NCBI GenBank assembly: GCA_013331225.1
Contig: DUGV01000176.1
Coordinates: forward strand, 1 to 14,012
DNA from: Methanolinea sp.
GTDB taxonomy: Archaea > Halobacteriota > Methanomicrobia > Methanomicrobiales > Methanospirillaceae
Reading direction: 5' to 3'
Length of the DNA stretch: 14,012 nt
This document shows positions 1 through 6,946 of the stretch, one piece after another. Position 1 is the stretch's first letter; every line of letters begins with the position of its first letter. A program made the translations under genes and the position numbers. The notes beneath the pieces are model-generated. The model was not told where the DNA came from. It searched no databases and worked only from the letters and a program-made list of their open reading frames with translations.

Positions 1-362
1 AGAACTTCCACTTCGCGGCAAAAGACACCGGCAGGGAGGTCGTCTTCCTCCGGAAGATCATCCCCGGCGCGACCGACAAGAGCTACGGTATCCACGTCGC
101 GGCGCTTGCGGGGGTTCCACGCAGGGTGACTGACCGGGCGCGGGTGCTCCTCGAAGAGATGGCCGGTGCCGAAGGCCGTTCATCAGGTCCGAGGGTGAAG
201 CGGTATACCCAGATGCTTCTCCCAGAAATACCGGCGGTGGACGCGCCTGCCCACCCTGTCCTCGAGACACTGAAGAACATGAACCTCGATGATATGACTC
301 CGCTCTCGGCCCTCTCCCTTCTCTATGACCTCCAGAAGAGGGCGCGGGAAGGGGGGCGGTGA
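1..362 (+). CDS. mutS: DNA mismatch repair protein MutS, C-terminal part (5' truncated by window)
   Basis: Only the last 119 codons are visible; the reading frame is open from base 3 and the gene starts outside the window. The segment holds the end of the ABC-type ATPase domain: a K-I-x-P-G-A-x-D-K-S-Y-G-I-H-V-A stretch followed by L-A-G-V-P and R-A, a signature of MutS after its Walker B region. The tail (P-L-S-A-L-x-L-L-Y-D-L) matches the usual MutS C-terminal helix. In the family, MutS binds mismatches as a dimer and recruits MutL in an ATP-dependent way. The stop lies 3 bases before the mutL ATG, so the two genes are co-transcribed and likely translationally coupled. MutS1 with MutL is patchy in archaea and thought to be of bacterial origin in methanogens; that is family knowledge, not shown here. 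Confidence 0.93.
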   Translation, partial: NFHFAAKDTGREVVFLRKIIPGATDKSYGIHVAALAGVPRRVTDRARVLLEEMAGAEGRSSGPRVKRYTQMLLPEIPAVDAPAHPVLETLKNMNLDDMTPLSALSLLYDLQKRAREGGR

Positions 363-365
363 AGG

Positions 366-2159
366 ATGGCGATCGGGAGAGAACCAGGAGAGATCCAGGT
401 ACTCGACCAGCAGACCGTGTCCCGGATCGCGGCCGGAGAAGTGGTCGAGCGACCTGCCTCGGTGATAAAGGAGCTCGTGGAGAACGCACTTGATGCGGGA
501 GCAACACGCGTCGAGGTGGAGATCACCTCGCGCAAGGGGATCATCACCGGGATCAGGGTAACTGACAATGGTTCGGGAATGACGCCAAAAGACGCAGATC
601 TCGCCTGTGTCCGGCATGCCACGAGCAAGATCCGGACTCTTTCCGATCTCCTGCTCGTCCAGTCGCTCGGGTTCCGCGGCGAGGCGCTCGCAAGCATCGC
701 TGCAGTCTCGAGGCTTTCCCTCATCACAAGGAAGGCGGGCACCGCGCTCTCAGGTGTCCGGATTGTAAACGAAGGGGGAGAGGTGATTGAGCGGGGTGAA
801 TGCGGATGCCCCGAGGGGACGACTGTCGAGGTGGAGGAGATCTTCTTCAACACCCCTGCACGGAGAAAATTCCTGCGCTCGCTCCCGGCAGAGATGGCCT
901 ATATCACGGGGATTTTGGAGCGGATCATCCTCTCCCGCCCGGATGTCTCGTTTCGGGTCCTCCATAACCGGAAGGTGCTGATGTCCGGGCCCGGTGGATC
1001 TGTCCACGACGCGGCGCTTCACCTTTTTGGCACCGGGGTGGCACGCGCCCTGATCCCGCTGGACTTCGAGGGGTCGTTCATCAGGGTGGGAGGGGTGATC
1101 TCCCATCCCTCGCTCTCAAGGCAGAACCCCTACCAGGTCTTTCTCAGCATCAACAGGCGACCGGTCCAGTCAAGGGCGCTCTCTCTCGCGGTGAAGGCGG
1201 GATACGGCACCCTTCTCCCCGGCGACAGGTTCCCGGTGGCCATCCTTGACATCACGATCGACCCGCACCTTGTCGACGTGAACGTCCATCCCACCAAGAG
1301 AGAGGTCCGCTTGAGCAGGGAGAGGGAAGTGAAGGGTGAGATATCCCGGGCCGTGGAAACGGCGCTTAAAGACATGAATCTCACGTTCGAGGCCCGCGAA
1401 TCGGGAAAGGCCTCGACCCAGGCAACGATCTCCCCCGCCAGTGGTTCACCCGCCTATCACATCGATGAACCTTCCCTGGCCACGGTTGCAGAACCGGGGA
1501 GGTCCATCCGTGCCGATACCGATCGACGCCTCCGGCAGACCGAGCTTGGACTCTCCGCAGGGACAGCCGGGCAATCACCTGTCCCGGATCTCGAAGTCCT
1601 CGGGACTCTTGACAACACCTACATCCTCGCCTGCCCGAGGGGTGGCGAAGACCTCATCCTGATCGATCAGCATGCGGCACACGAGCGTATCCTGTACGAA
1701 CAGGTCCTGGATACGGGGCAAAGAGAGCCCGAATGCCAGGAGCTGATCGTCCCTGTTCCATTGCACCTGTCCCCGCGCGAGGCTGCGATCCTCCCGGCGC
1801 TTATCCCACTCCTTGAAGAGATTGGGTTCTCCATAGAGAAATTCGGGAGAGGAACGTATGCCGTCCGTGCCATTCCCATAGTTCTGGGAAAGCAAATCGG
1901 GCAGGAAGGGGTCCGGGAGGTTGTTGATGCCCTCCTCTCCGGGGACGTGCGCCAGGATTTATCCGAGAAGGAGCGCATCCTTAAGGTAATCGCATGCAGG
2001 GGGGCCATCAAGGGGGGGACTCCCCTGACCATGGAGCAGTGCAGGTCGCTGATAGCGCAATTGCGCCGGACTGAGCATCCCTTCAGCTGCCCCCATGGCA
2101 GGCCGACGATGGTCACCTTCAAAAGAAGAGAACTCGACGGCCTGTTTTTCAGAACCTGA
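366..2159 (+). CDS. mutL: DNA mismatch repair endonuclease MutL
   Basis: 597 residues, full family length. The N-terminal GHKL ATPase shows motif I with Glu39, Asn40 and D43-A-G45 (after I-A-A-G-E-V-V-E-R-P), D67-N-G-S-G71, and G102-F-R-G-E-A-L108. The middle (about 340-400) is a low-complexity linker. The C-terminal domain carries the metal-dependent nicking motif D434-Q-H-A-x2-E440-x4-E445, with A543-C-R-G-A-I and C575-P-H-G-R-P580. This is therefore an endonuclease-type MutL, not the E. coli type, and fits a genome using strand nicking instead of MutH. The ATG at 366 is preceded by a G-rich stretch (351-356) and immediately precedes the conserved N-terminus. It acts with MutS just upstream. 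A 7-T run follows the stop. Confidence 0.97.
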   Translation: MAIGREPGEIQVLDQQTVSRIAAGEVVERPASVIKELVENALDAGATRVEVEITSRKGIITGIRVTDNGSGMTPKDADLACVRHATSKIRTLSDLLLVQSLGFRGEALASIAAVSRLSLITRKAGTALSGVRIVNEGGEVIERGECGCPEGTTVEVEEIFFNTPARRKFLRSLPAEMAYITGILERIILSRPDVSFRVLHNRKVLMSGPGGSVHDAALHLFGTGVARALIPLDFEGSFIRVGGVISHPSLSRQNPYQVFLSINRRPVQSRALSLAVKAGYGTLLPGDRFPVAILDITIDPHLVDVNVHPTKREVRLSREREVKGEISRAVETALKDMNLTFEARESGKASTQATISPASGSPAYHIDEPSLATVAEPGRSIRADTDRRLRQTELGLSAGTAGQSPVPDLEVLGTLDNTYILACPRGGEDLILIDQHAAHERILYEQVLDTGQREPECQELIVPVPLHLSPREAAILPALIPLLEEIGFSIEKFGRGTYAVRAIPIVLGKQIGQEGVREVVDALLSGDVRQDLSEKERILKVIACRGAIKGGTPLTMEQCRSLIAQLRRTEHPFSCPHGRPTMVTFKRRELDGLFFRT

Positions 2160-2172
2160 ATGAAAGTTCGCG

Positions 2173-2179
2173 TTTTTTT
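2173..2179 (+). terminator. T-tract terminator after mutL
   Basis: A run of seven T residues starts 14 bases after the mutL stop. Archaeal RNA polymerase terminates at such U-runs without needing a hairpin. It separates the mutSL transcript from the next promoter. Confidence 0.5.
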
Positions 2180-2195
2180 ATCGGTTGAGAGGAAA

Positions 2196-2202
2196 GCATA
2201 TA
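2196..2202 (+). promoter_or_regulatory. candidate TATA box for the small secreted protein gene
   Basis: GCATATA with a purine-rich BRE-like element (GGAAA) directly upstream. Transcription would start about 25 bases on, near 2225, leaving a leader of about 45 bases before the ATG at 2271. It lies between the mutL T-tract and the gene, the expected position. Only sequence similarity supports it. Confidence 0.4.
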
Positions 2203-2270
2203 GGTGAAAGGGTTCGATACTAGTGCGAACATGTTCCGTTGTGCGCCGCCACGCCACACGGAGGATAATC

Positions 2271-2612
2271 ATGCCAGACAGAAGAAATACGCCCGTATTC
2301 CTGGTTATCAGCCTCGTTTTAATCGGGATAGTGGTCCTGCCAGCAGTCTCTGCAGAGGGGCTTGCCGGGCCATGGATCTCGAGCAGCACCAGTATCTCGG
2401 GCAATGCAGTCGTGAACGAATCTGCGAGCCTCAAGATGGTCACGTACACAGGCAGTATCCCTGTGAAGCAGGAATGGAAGTTCCAGAACACTTTCTCCCC
2501 TGTGCAGGGAAATACCTGGAGATCGGATCTCTTCTTCAGGCCGACAGAGAACACGCTGACGTTCCAGTACTCGAGGTTGGGGCTTTTCTCCCCCGTATAC
2601 CTCCGGGTATAA
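2271..2612 (+). CDS. small secreted protein of unknown function
   Basis: 113 residues. I chose the ATG at 2271 because GGAGG (2260-2264) sits 6 bases upstream and because it begins a classic signal peptide. That peptide has Arg-Arg at 4-5, a hydrophobic core of about 20 residues ending near Pro-Ala-Val, and a likely signal peptidase I site after Ala-Val-Ser-Ala (about residue 31). The mature part is about 80 residues, rich in Ser, Thr, Asn and aromatic residues with alternating polar/hydrophobic pattern, suggesting a beta-rich extracellular domain. It has no cysteine, no lipobox and no second membrane segment. I recognise no family. The gene has its own TATA-like box and is bounded by T-tracts on both sides, so it is probably a single-gene unit unrelated to the repair genes around it. 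Confidence 0.75.
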   Translation: MPDRRNTPVFLVISLVLIGIVVLPAVSAEGLAGPWISSSTSISGNAVVNESASLKMVTYTGSIPVKQEWKFQNTFSPVQGNTWRSDLFFRPTENTLTFQYSRLGLFSPVYLRV

Positions 2613-2619
2613 TTTTTTT
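2613..2619 (+). terminator. T-tract terminator after the small secreted protein
   Basis: Seven T residues immediately follow the TAA stop, matching the U-run form of archaeal intrinsic termination. The transcript would end before the photolyase gene. Confidence 0.5.
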
Positions 2620-2687
2620 CCTGCGGGCACATCCCATGTGACTGGCAGGATGTATTTCCCTGATTTTTGATATTTCAAGGCACCTGC

Positions 2688-2744
2688 ATGATGCCGGAAG
2701 AGAAGATTCCATGTAGGTGGGAATACCATTGTCCTGATGCATGA
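2688..2744 (+). other. possible 18-codon upstream reading frame overlapping the photolyase start
   Basis: Tandem ATGs at 2688 and 2691 open a frame encoding about 18 residues (M-M-P-E-E-K-I-P-C-R-W-E-Y-H-C-P-D-A) that stops at TGA 2742-2744. The stop overlaps the photolyase ATG (2741) as ATGA. A weak AAGG (2677-2680) lies 7 bases before the first ATG, while no ribosome binding site lies close to the photolyase start. The arrangement could couple translation of the photolyase to the leader. A frame this short can arise by chance. Confidence 0.2.
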
Positions 2745-4111
2745 TCCCCGGCGAGCGCATATGCGCCCTCAACGCGCTTCCTGCGCGTTCGGGAGAATAT
2801 GTCCTCTACTGGATGCAGTCCTCGCAGCGGACGGTGGGAAACCTTGCCCTTGAGTATGCTATAAGGAAGGCAAACAAATTCAAAATACCCGTCGTCGCCT
2901 GCTTCTGCATCGATCCCCTTTATCCGGAGGCAAATCTCCGCCACTATACGTTCATGGCTGAAGGCCTGGTTTCGGCAGGAAGATCCCTGGAAACGATGCA
3001 GATCCCTCTCGCAATCTTCTGGGGAGTGCCCGGGGAGAGTATCGCAGGTGCTGCCAAGGATGCTGCGATGGTCGTGACCGACCGGGGATACCTCGCGCTG
3101 CACCAGACCTGGAGGAATGATCTGGCGGGGATGGTGGACTGTACCCTTGTGATGGTGGAGGACAACGCGGTCGTCCCCGTGGAGACGGTGTCCGGGAAGG
3201 AGGAGTGGTCGGCGGGCACCATCCGGAAGAAGATCCATCGCCAGTTAATGCGTTTTCTCGAGCCAGTCGGACGCACTCCTGTCCAATACTCCACTCCCTC
3301 TCAGGAACATGGAGGGGCCCCCTACCATGAGGCACACACACTGCTCACCCGTGTGAAAGAGAAGAATCCGGGACCATCGCCATTGTACAGCGGAGGGGAG
3401 CACGAGGCACTCCTGCGCCTGGAGAAGTTCATCATAGGGGACCTTTCCCGGTATGTCTCGGGGCAGAACGACCCTGCAAGCCCCGTCACCTCTGAGTTGA
3501 GCCCGTACATCCATTTCGGACAGGTCTCTCCTGCGTATATCGCGCAGAGGGTGCTTGAATCCCGCCATCCGGGTGCCGATGCGTTTTTGGAGCAGTTGAT
3601 CATCCGGCGCGAGCTCTCGTTGAACTTTGTGCACTTCAATCCCCATTACGACAGGTACGAGGGGTTGCCCGAATGGGCCAAAAAGACGCTCGCGGAGCAT
3701 GCAGATGATCCCCGGGAGTACGTCTACACGGAGGCCGAGTTCGAGGAAGCCAGGACCCATGACCCCTTCTGGAATGCAGCGCAGCAGGAGCTCCTGGTCA
3801 CGGGGAAAATGCACGGGTACATGCGGATGTACTGGGGAAAGAAGATCCTTGAATGGACGGAGAACCCCGAGCAGGCATATGCCATAGCCCTTTCCCTCAA
3901 TAACCGGTATGAACTGGATGGGAGGGACCCAAACGGCTATGCCGGTGTTGCATGGTGCTTCGGAAAGCACGACCGTGCCTGGGGGGAGCGCCCTGTCCTT
4001 GGGAAGGTCCGCTACATGAATGCGGCGGGCCTCAAAAGGAAGTTCCGGATAGAGCATTACGTGGAACGGGTCGCGGCGCTCGCGGAGGAGCATGGCCCGG
4101 GCGCCTCCTGA
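2741..4111 (+). CDS. phr: class II CPD photolyase (deoxyribodipyrimidine photo-lyase)
   Basis: 456 residues, normal for class II. The enzyme repairs cyclobutane pyrimidine dimers using blue light and reduced FAD. The N-terminal antenna-type domain has Y-V-L-Y-W-M-Q-x-S-Q-R (20-30) and A-N-L-R-H-Y-T-F-M; the FAD domain follows from about 200. Aligned from memory with the Methanosarcina mazei enzyme, the FAD photoreduction tryptophans 360, 381 and 388 correspond to Trp344, Trp365 and Trp372. The flavin-N5 Asn403 corresponds to Asn387, and the lesion-binding Trp421 to Trp405. The other lesion-contact residue, Trp305, is Arg289 here, as I recall for most class II enzymes. No close ribosome binding site precedes ATG 2741, but this start gives the expected N-terminus. 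The 3' end overlaps the glycosylase gene by 20 bases, implying joint expression. Confidence 0.96.
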   Translation: MIPGERICALNALPARSGEYVLYWMQSSQRTVGNLALEYAIRKANKFKIPVVACFCIDPLYPEANLRHYTFMAEGLVSAGRSLETMQIPLAIFWGVPGESIAGAAKDAAMVVTDRGYLALHQTWRNDLAGMVDCTLVMVEDNAVVPVETVSGKEEWSAGTIRKKIHRQLMRFLEPVGRTPVQYSTPSQEHGGAPYHEAHTLLTRVKEKNPGPSPLYSGGEHEALLRLEKFIIGDLSRYVSGQNDPASPVTSELSPYIHFGQVSPAYIAQRVLESRHPGADAFLEQLIIRRELSLNFVHFNPHYDRYEGLPEWAKKTLAEHADDPREYVYTEAEFEEARTHDPFWNAAQQELLVTGKMHGYMRMYWGKKILEWTENPEQAYAIALSLNNRYELDGRDPNGYAGVAWCFGKHDRAWGERPVLGKVRYMNAAGLKRKFRIEHYVERVAALAEEHGPGAS

Positions 4112-4940
4112 TGAACCGGGAGAGGTGCTCTCTCTGCGGGAGGTTGCGGAGTTCCAGGAGAAGGTATACCGGTTTTACAGGGTGCACAGGAGGGATCTTC
4201 CCTGGAGGAATACGCACGATGCATATTCCATCCTCGTATCAGAGATGATGCTGCAGCAGACCCAGGTTGAACGTGTCCTTGAGCGTTACCCCCGTTTCAT
4301 TGCCCGTTTCCCTGACTTTTCAGCGCTTGCGAAGGCTTCGTTTCCCGAGGTGCTCGGGGAGTGGCAGGGACTCGGGTATAACAGGAGGGCCATTTTCCTG
4401 CATCGGATCGCGCGTCTGGTGGTGGATGAATATGCGGGCCGCCTCCCGGACGATGAAGGGACGCTCTCGTCGTTTCCCGGCATTGGCGAGGCCACGGCGG
4501 CATCCCTCGTGGCATTCGTGTTCAACAGGCCGTCTATCGTGATTGAGACCAATGTGAGGAGGGTCTTTCTCCATTGCTTCTTCGAGGGCCATAGCGTTGT
4601 GAGAGACCGGGAGATCCGTCCTCTCGTCGCCGCAACCTGTGATCGTGAGAGTCCGCGGGAGTGGTACTATGCCCTGATGGATCTTGGAAGCGCGCTCAAA
4701 AAGCGCATCCCGAACCCCAACCGCCGAAGTGCCCATTACCGGAAACAGGCCGCCTTCGAAGGCTCGGACAGGATGGTAAGGGGGAGGATCCTCGCAATCC
4801 TGGTCAGGGAGGGGGCGGTCAGGGAATCAGACCTCCCGCCGATGCTCGGAATCGACAGGAACAGGGCGGCGGGAATCCTTGAGACTCTTGAAAAGGAGGG
4901 CTTCCTGAAGAGGGAAGGCGGAACAGCAGTACTTCTTTGA
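4092..4940 (+). CDS. MutY/EndoIII-family (HhH-GPD) DNA glycosylase lacking Fe-S cluster and MutY C-terminal domain
   Basis: 282 residues. The helix-hairpin-helix glycosylase fold is clear: L-P-W-R at 36-39, then S50-E51-M-M-L-Q-Q-T-Q-V with the MutY-type catalytic Glu51, and the hairpin F128-P-G-I-G132. Three departures from MutY stand out. The catalytic Asp (Asp138 in E. coli) is Glu152 in I-E-T-N-V-R-R-V. The residue at the EndoIII lysine position is Ala134, so AP-lyase chemistry is not expected. The four cluster cysteines are absent; only Cys162 and Cys183 exist. The C-terminus (about 228-282) looks like a winged-helix DNA-binding domain, not the NUDIX-like 8-oxoG reader. Adenine glycosylase activity on A:8-oxoG is thus uncertain; removal of a different mismatched base is possible. 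ATG 4092 lies inside phr and follows a GGAGG at 4085-4089. I recall similar I-E-T-N proteins in databases labelled adenine glycosylase. Confidence 0.88.
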   Translation: MARAPPDEPGEVLSLREVAEFQEKVYRFYRVHRRDLPWRNTHDAYSILVSEMMLQQTQVERVLERYPRFIARFPDFSALAKASFPEVLGEWQGLGYNRRAIFLHRIARLVVDEYAGRLPDDEGTLSSFPGIGEATAASLVAFVFNRPSIVIETNVRRVFLHCFFEGHSVVRDREIRPLVAATCDRESPREWYYALMDLGSALKKRIPNPNRRSAHYRKQAAFEGSDRMVRGRILAILVREGAVRESDLPPMLGIDRNRAAGILETLEKEGFLKREGGTAVLL

Positions 4941-4973
4941 ACTCTCCGCCCCCACGCGCCCCCCGGCACCACG

Positions 4974-5153
4974 TTATCCCCGGAGGTAATACCCGATTAC
5001 CATCAGCAGCAGGCCGCAGTAGAACATGATCGCCCAGGGCCACGAGAACCCAAGGTCAATGGTCGAGAACCCCTTGAGGTCCTGGATGAGGAGCAGGACA
5101 AAGCCGGCTGCGAAACATATCAGGCTGATCTGCTTTTTGACATTCTTCTCCAT
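4974..5153 (-). CDS. small two-helix membrane protein of unknown function
   Basis: 59 residues, starting at ATG 5151-5153, with AGGAG at 5161-5165 seven bases upstream. A longer in-frame extension upstream of the ribosome binding site is rejected. After a short basic N-terminus (M-E-K-N-V-K-K) there are two hydrophobic segments of about 16-20 residues (roughly 8-24 and 38-56), separated by a loop with D-L-K-G and F-S-W-P-W. This predicts a helical hairpin with an Arg near the C-terminus. No known family is recognised. It lies convergent to the glycosylase gene (33 bases apart) and downstream of cbiE on the same strand. A TATA-like box at 5204-5211 suggests its own promoter, so a link to cobalamin synthesis is not implied. 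Confidence 0.65.
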   Translation of the reverse strand: MEKNVKKQISLICFAAGFVLLLIQDLKGFSTIDLGFSWPWAIMFYCGLLLMVIGYYLRG

Positions 5154-5203
5154 GGAAAATCTCCTGTGTGGACAGTTGCCTGTATTGAGGTATGAGGTGG
5201 TTG

Positions 5204-5211
5204 AATATATT
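5204..5211 (-). promoter_or_regulatory. candidate TATA box for the small membrane protein
   Basis: AATATATT, read on the - strand after an AAGAGG purine stretch, resembles a box A with BRE. A start about 25 bases downstream (near 5182) would give a short leader containing the AGGAG site of the gene ending at 4974. Confidence 0.45.
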
Positions 5212-5306
5212 CCTCTTGACCAGAATGTCACAATAACTGGGGAAAGGTCCAGGGCAGAAGAACTTTTTCATGTCTCCCCTCTCATCGAAGCGGATAAAGG
5301 GTGCGC

Positions 5307-5906
5307 TCAGTGGCTTCTTCTCATGGCACCGGGGTTGACCAGGATGACAAAGAGGTCATTGCAGGGCACGGGCGGGGCATCGGGTGTCCCGGTCACCACC
5401 CGCTCGTCTGGGTATCCCAGCTGCTCGCAGAGGGTGATGGTGAGTCCGGGCGGGGGCGGCAGGAAGTGCTTCGCGAGGTGAGGGACTTCGAACCCTGGGT
5501 CTGCCAGGAGGAAGACTGTCCTTCCCCTGGAAATCTCTGCAACAGTCTCCCTGATAGCCGCATCATGGTCCCTCCCGTGGGCCGCAACTACCGAAATTTG
5601 CGTCATCGGGATATGCAGCCGGGCAAGGGTGATCTGGAGGGAGGAGATGCCGGGAATCACCTCGCCTTCAAGGTATCCGAGACCCGCGAGCATGGGGTCG
5701 CCGGTGGAGAGGACGACGGCATCAACTGGAAGGGTCCGGAGAGATTTGTAGTCCTCGATCTCCCTGACCGTGCATCCCCCGGGGATGTGAGATCTCGCGA
5801 GGTCGATGGCCCTCGGGGAACCGTATACGAGGGACGCGCGGGATATTGCCGCGATTGCTTCTTCTGTGAGCATCCCCGGCCCACAGCCCACTCCGACGAT
5901 CTTCAT
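5307..5906 (-). CDS. cbiE: cobalt-precorrin-7 (C5)-methyltransferase CbiE
   Basis: 199 residues from ATG 5904-5906. A longer in-frame extension exists but the glycine-rich SAM-binding start M-K-I-V-G-V-G-C-G-P-G-M follows this ATG directly. Further tetrapyrrole-methylase motifs are S67-T-G-D-P-M72 and E82-V-I-P-G-I-S-S-L-Q91. CbiE methylates C5 of the corrin ring and works with CbiT, which methylates C15 and removes the C12 acetate carboxyl. In many bacteria the two are fused as CobL; here they are separate and sit at opposite ends of the operon. The start overlaps the cbiD stop as ATGA, indicating translational coupling. It is the last gene of the cbi run; I see no T-run right after it on this strand. 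Confidence 0.92.
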   Translation of the reverse strand: MKIVGVGCGPGMLTEEAIAAISRASLVYGSPRAIDLARSHIPGGCTVREIEDYKSLRTLPVDAVVLSTGDPMLAGLGYLEGEVIPGISSLQITLARLHIPMTQISVVAAHGRDHDAAIRETVAEISRGRTVFLLADPGFEVPHLAKHFLPPPPGLTITLCEQLGYPDERVVTGTPDAPPVPCNDLFVILVNPGAMRRSH

Positions 5907-6946
5907 CCGCTGTCCCCCAGCACTTCTCCCTCTCGCGAGAGAACAACCACCCGGAGACCGGGAAACGCGGTCCTGGTTTTTTCGAAAACCCCGGCAACGA
6001 GCCTGCCGAATCCGGGCCTGCCGGAAAGCTCCTCCACCGTCGCGCACCCGGTCCCTTCGAGGATATCCGGATCAAGGAATTTCAGGACAAGTCCCGGGAG
6101 GCCGCAGAGGATCACCTCTCCCCTCGCACGCTCCAGGGCTTCCCGTATCCTTGCCCCGGCGAGCACCACCTCGTGGTCGGGGAAGAGGAGCCGGGAATAG
6201 CGGAGGCCAAGCCTCCCGGTGGTGATCACCAGGCGTTCTGCACTCTGCACTCTCTCGAGCATCGATTCTGTGAGGTGGTCGTCCCACGGCTCGACGAGAC
6301 CGGTGGTCCCGAGTACAGATATTCCGGAAAGGATCCCGATCTTTGGGTTCAGAGTCTCTGCCGCTATGATCTCACCCTTCGGGACAGAGAGAGAGACTTC
6401 AACACCGGAGAGGCCGATCTCCCTGGCCGCGCTGTCGATGGCATCCATGATGCACTGGAGGGCCGCCTGGCTGATGGCAGGGTCCCCCGCGCTGTTCCGG
6501 GGGGTGTCCCTGGCAAACCGGCCGATCCCCGCCCCTGCAATGAGGACGATACCCTGGCCACGCGGCCTTGCATCTGCAAAGAACGTCACTCCCGCAGTGG
6601 CATCGCCGGGGTAGTCCCCGGCGAATTTATCAGCTTCTGCGTGTCCTCCTTCACTCCGGGCGGGAACGGACACCAGGAGGCCGCAGGGAATGCGAACCCG
6701 CACCTCTCGCACGGGTCCGCGAAGGGAAAGAATCGCCGCGCCGCACGCCGCCGCTGCCGTCGTGCCGGTAGTAAACCCCCTCCTCAACACGCGCCCGCTC
6801 GACGTGAGCACCCCGAGGCCGGATGAAGCGAGGGCTCTCAATCCCGGGTCCCGGCAGGCGCTCACCCACTCCTCCGGGTATACGAATCCAGTCACGGGAT
6901 CGGTGATGGTCGTCCTATCAGGGTCGGGTTGGGTGTTGCTCGGCAT
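5903..6946 (-). CDS. cbiD: cobalt-precorrin-5B (C1)-methyltransferase CbiD
   Basis: 347 residues. The hallmark is L54-R-R-G-F-T-T-G-T-T-A-A-A-A-C68, with later K-G-E and G-I-x-G-T-T-G-type stretches (I-S-V-L-G-T-T-G-L-V-E-P) typical of CbiD. It methylates C1 after CbiG has opened and deacetylated the lactone ring. I chose ATG 6944-6946, which precedes T-D-P-V-T-G-F-V-Y-P, a stretch I recall at CbiD N-termini of related methanogens. A TTG 20 codons upstream is less likely. The gene overlaps the cbiC 3' end by 29 bases and the cbiE start by 4. No strong ribosome binding site is visible inside cbiC, so the exact start is less certain than the identity. Confidence 0.93.
   Translation of the reverse strand: MPSNTQPDPDRTTITDPVTGFVYPEEWVSACRDPGLRALASSGLGVLTSSGRVLRRGFTTGTTAAAACGAAILSLRGPVREVRVRIPCGLLVSVPARSEGGHAEADKFAGDYPGDATAGVTFFADARPRGQGIVLIAGAGIGRFARDTPRNSAGDPAISQAALQCIMDAIDSAAREIGLSGVEVSLSVPKGEIIAAETLNPKIGILSGISVLGTTGLVEPWDDHLTESMLERVQSAERLVITTGRLGLRYSRLLFPDHEVVLAGARIREALERARGEVILCGLPGLVLKFLDPDILEGTGCATVEELSGRPGFGRLVAGVFEKTRTAFPGLRVVVLSREGEVLGDSG

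Noticed and set aside
1667..2632. Long - strand open frame (321 codons) opposite the mutL 3' end
   Set aside because: It is antisense to strongly conserved MutL motifs, and its composition is that of a GC-rich shadow frame with no domain signal.
2204..2641. Open frame of 145 codons on the + strand overlapping the small secreted protein
   Set aside because: No ribosome binding site and no family pattern. The overlapping frame has GGAGG, a signal peptide and flanking T-tracts.
5301..6200. Long + strand open frame (299 codons) opposite cbiE and cbiD
   Set aside because: Shadow of two clear cbi genes. The translation is Arg/Pro/Ser-rich with no recognisable motif.
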